A stretch of 11,224 bases of DNA. Source: Treponema sp. GTDB lineage: Bacteria > Spirochaetota > Spirochaetia > Treponematales > Treponemataceae. The stretch is taken from the NCBI GenBank assembly GCA_017622055.1, contig JAGARY010000275.1, positions 1-11,224 of the forward strand. Reading direction: 5' to 3'. The notes beneath the pieces are model-generated. The model did not search any database. It was not told where the DNA came from and worked only from the letters and a program-made list of their open reading frames with translations. Made by a program: the position numbers and the translations under genes. Of this stretch, positions 10,880 to 11,224 are shown in pieces (position 1 is the stretch's first letter; every line of letters starts with the position of its first letter).

Positions 10880-11224
10880 ATGGAACAAGAAATAATAAAC
10901 GCAGTGGAAACAATAAAAACAGCAATTTTACAATCTCAGTATCAGGCAGCAAAGGAAACTACTCGCGTGCAACTTATTTTGTATTATGGAATTGGTCGCT
11001 ATCTTTCTTCTAAAAAAGGTAAGAAAACATGGGGAACAAGCGTTCTTGAAAACATAAGTTGTCAACTTAGAAAGGAATTACCTGGATTACGCGGATTTTC
11101 AGCTTCTAGTCTAAAAAATATGAGACTTTTTTATGAAAACTGGAGCTTTTTGGAAGAGCAAAAATCGTCAGATATAACTGGCGAATTACCTATAATAAAC
11201 TTAAATTCGTCAGACGCGTCTGAC
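10880..11224 (+). CDS. DUF1016 / YhcG-type PDDEXK nuclease, N-terminal part (partial)
   Basis: The frame starts at ATG 10880 with GGAG at 10868-10871 and is open to the right edge, giving 115 residues. Residues about 1-85 match the DUF1016 N-terminal helical DNA-binding domain: a helix with AKETTRVQLILYYGIGRYLS, the WGTSVLENISCQLRKELPG block and GFSASSLKNMRLFYENW. In complete proteins a PDDEXK nuclease domain follows, but it would lie outside this window. Residues from about 91 (EEQKSSDITGELP...SSDASD) look like the variable linker between the two domains. These proteins are common in accessory regions and near restriction genes; a role in nucleic-acid cleavage or defence is a family-level inference. 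The gene follows the decayed integrative element by 214 bp. Confidence 0.82.
   Translation, partial: MEQEIINAVETIKTAILQSQYQAAKETTRVQLILYYGIGRYLSSKKGKKTWGTSVLENISCQLRKELPGLRGFSASSLKNMRLFYENWSFLEEQKSSDITGELPIINLNSSDASD
11209..11224. repeat. 16-bp perfect palindrome in the DUF1016 linker at the window edge
   Basis: GTCAGACGCGTCTGAC is its own reverse complement. It encodes the linker residues SSDASD (with the preceding TC) and overlaps the second copy of TCGTCAGA, whose first copy is at 11165-11172. The element may continue beyond the window. Confidence 0.6.

Overview
The window is low-GC, AT-rich bacterial DNA, most likely from a host-associated spirochaete of the genus Treponema (rumen, gut or oral type). 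This placement is an inference from composition and from the style of the NFACT, RlpA/SPOR and recombinase proteins. No rRNA or other phylogenetic marker is present. No tRNA, rRNA or CRISPR array was seen.

Bases 1-3921 hold ordinary housekeeping and transport genes on the plus strand: the tail of an unidentified gene, a MutX-like Nudix hydrolase, a ten-helix EamA/DMT transporter, and a complete polar amino acid ABC importer. The importer comprises a lipoprotein binding protein, one permease and one ATPase, with a promoter and inverted repeats in front. It ends at a rho-independent terminator whose stem arms belong to a set of three copies of one 12-bp element, centred exactly 20 bp apart.

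Bases 3922-5573 contain a gene-poor stretch of about 330 bp and then two minus-strand genes. One encodes a membrane protein with a C-terminal LuxR-like helix-turn-helix. The other is an unrecognised small protein. Both appear to be read from sigma70-like promoters that leave almost no 5' leader.

Bases 5675-8847 are a plus-strand group: an NFACT/RqcH-like ribosome quality control protein, a soluble protein with a PAP2-phosphatase-like histidine signature coupled to it by a 3-bp gap, and a secreted RlpA-like double-psi beta-barrel protein with a SPOR domain. An intergenic dispersed repeat with a long hairpin follows directly. A degenerate copy of its first 20 bases lies near 4091.

Bases 8984-11224 are an accessory, scarred region. 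A good ribosome binding site at 9198 starts a reading frame whose first 19 codons look like the N-terminus of a tyrosine recombinase. After those codons the frame becomes a secreted SH3b-domain protein of foreign codon usage. Downstream of that gene lie frameshifted remains of the C-terminal catalytic part of a tyrosine recombinase, then an excisionase-like helix-turn-helix gene, then the 5' part of a DUF1016/YhcG-type PDDEXK nuclease gene that runs off the window. The simplest reading is a decayed integrative element whose integrase was opened and now carries the SH3b gene on the old integrase start signals. This is the most interesting part of the window.
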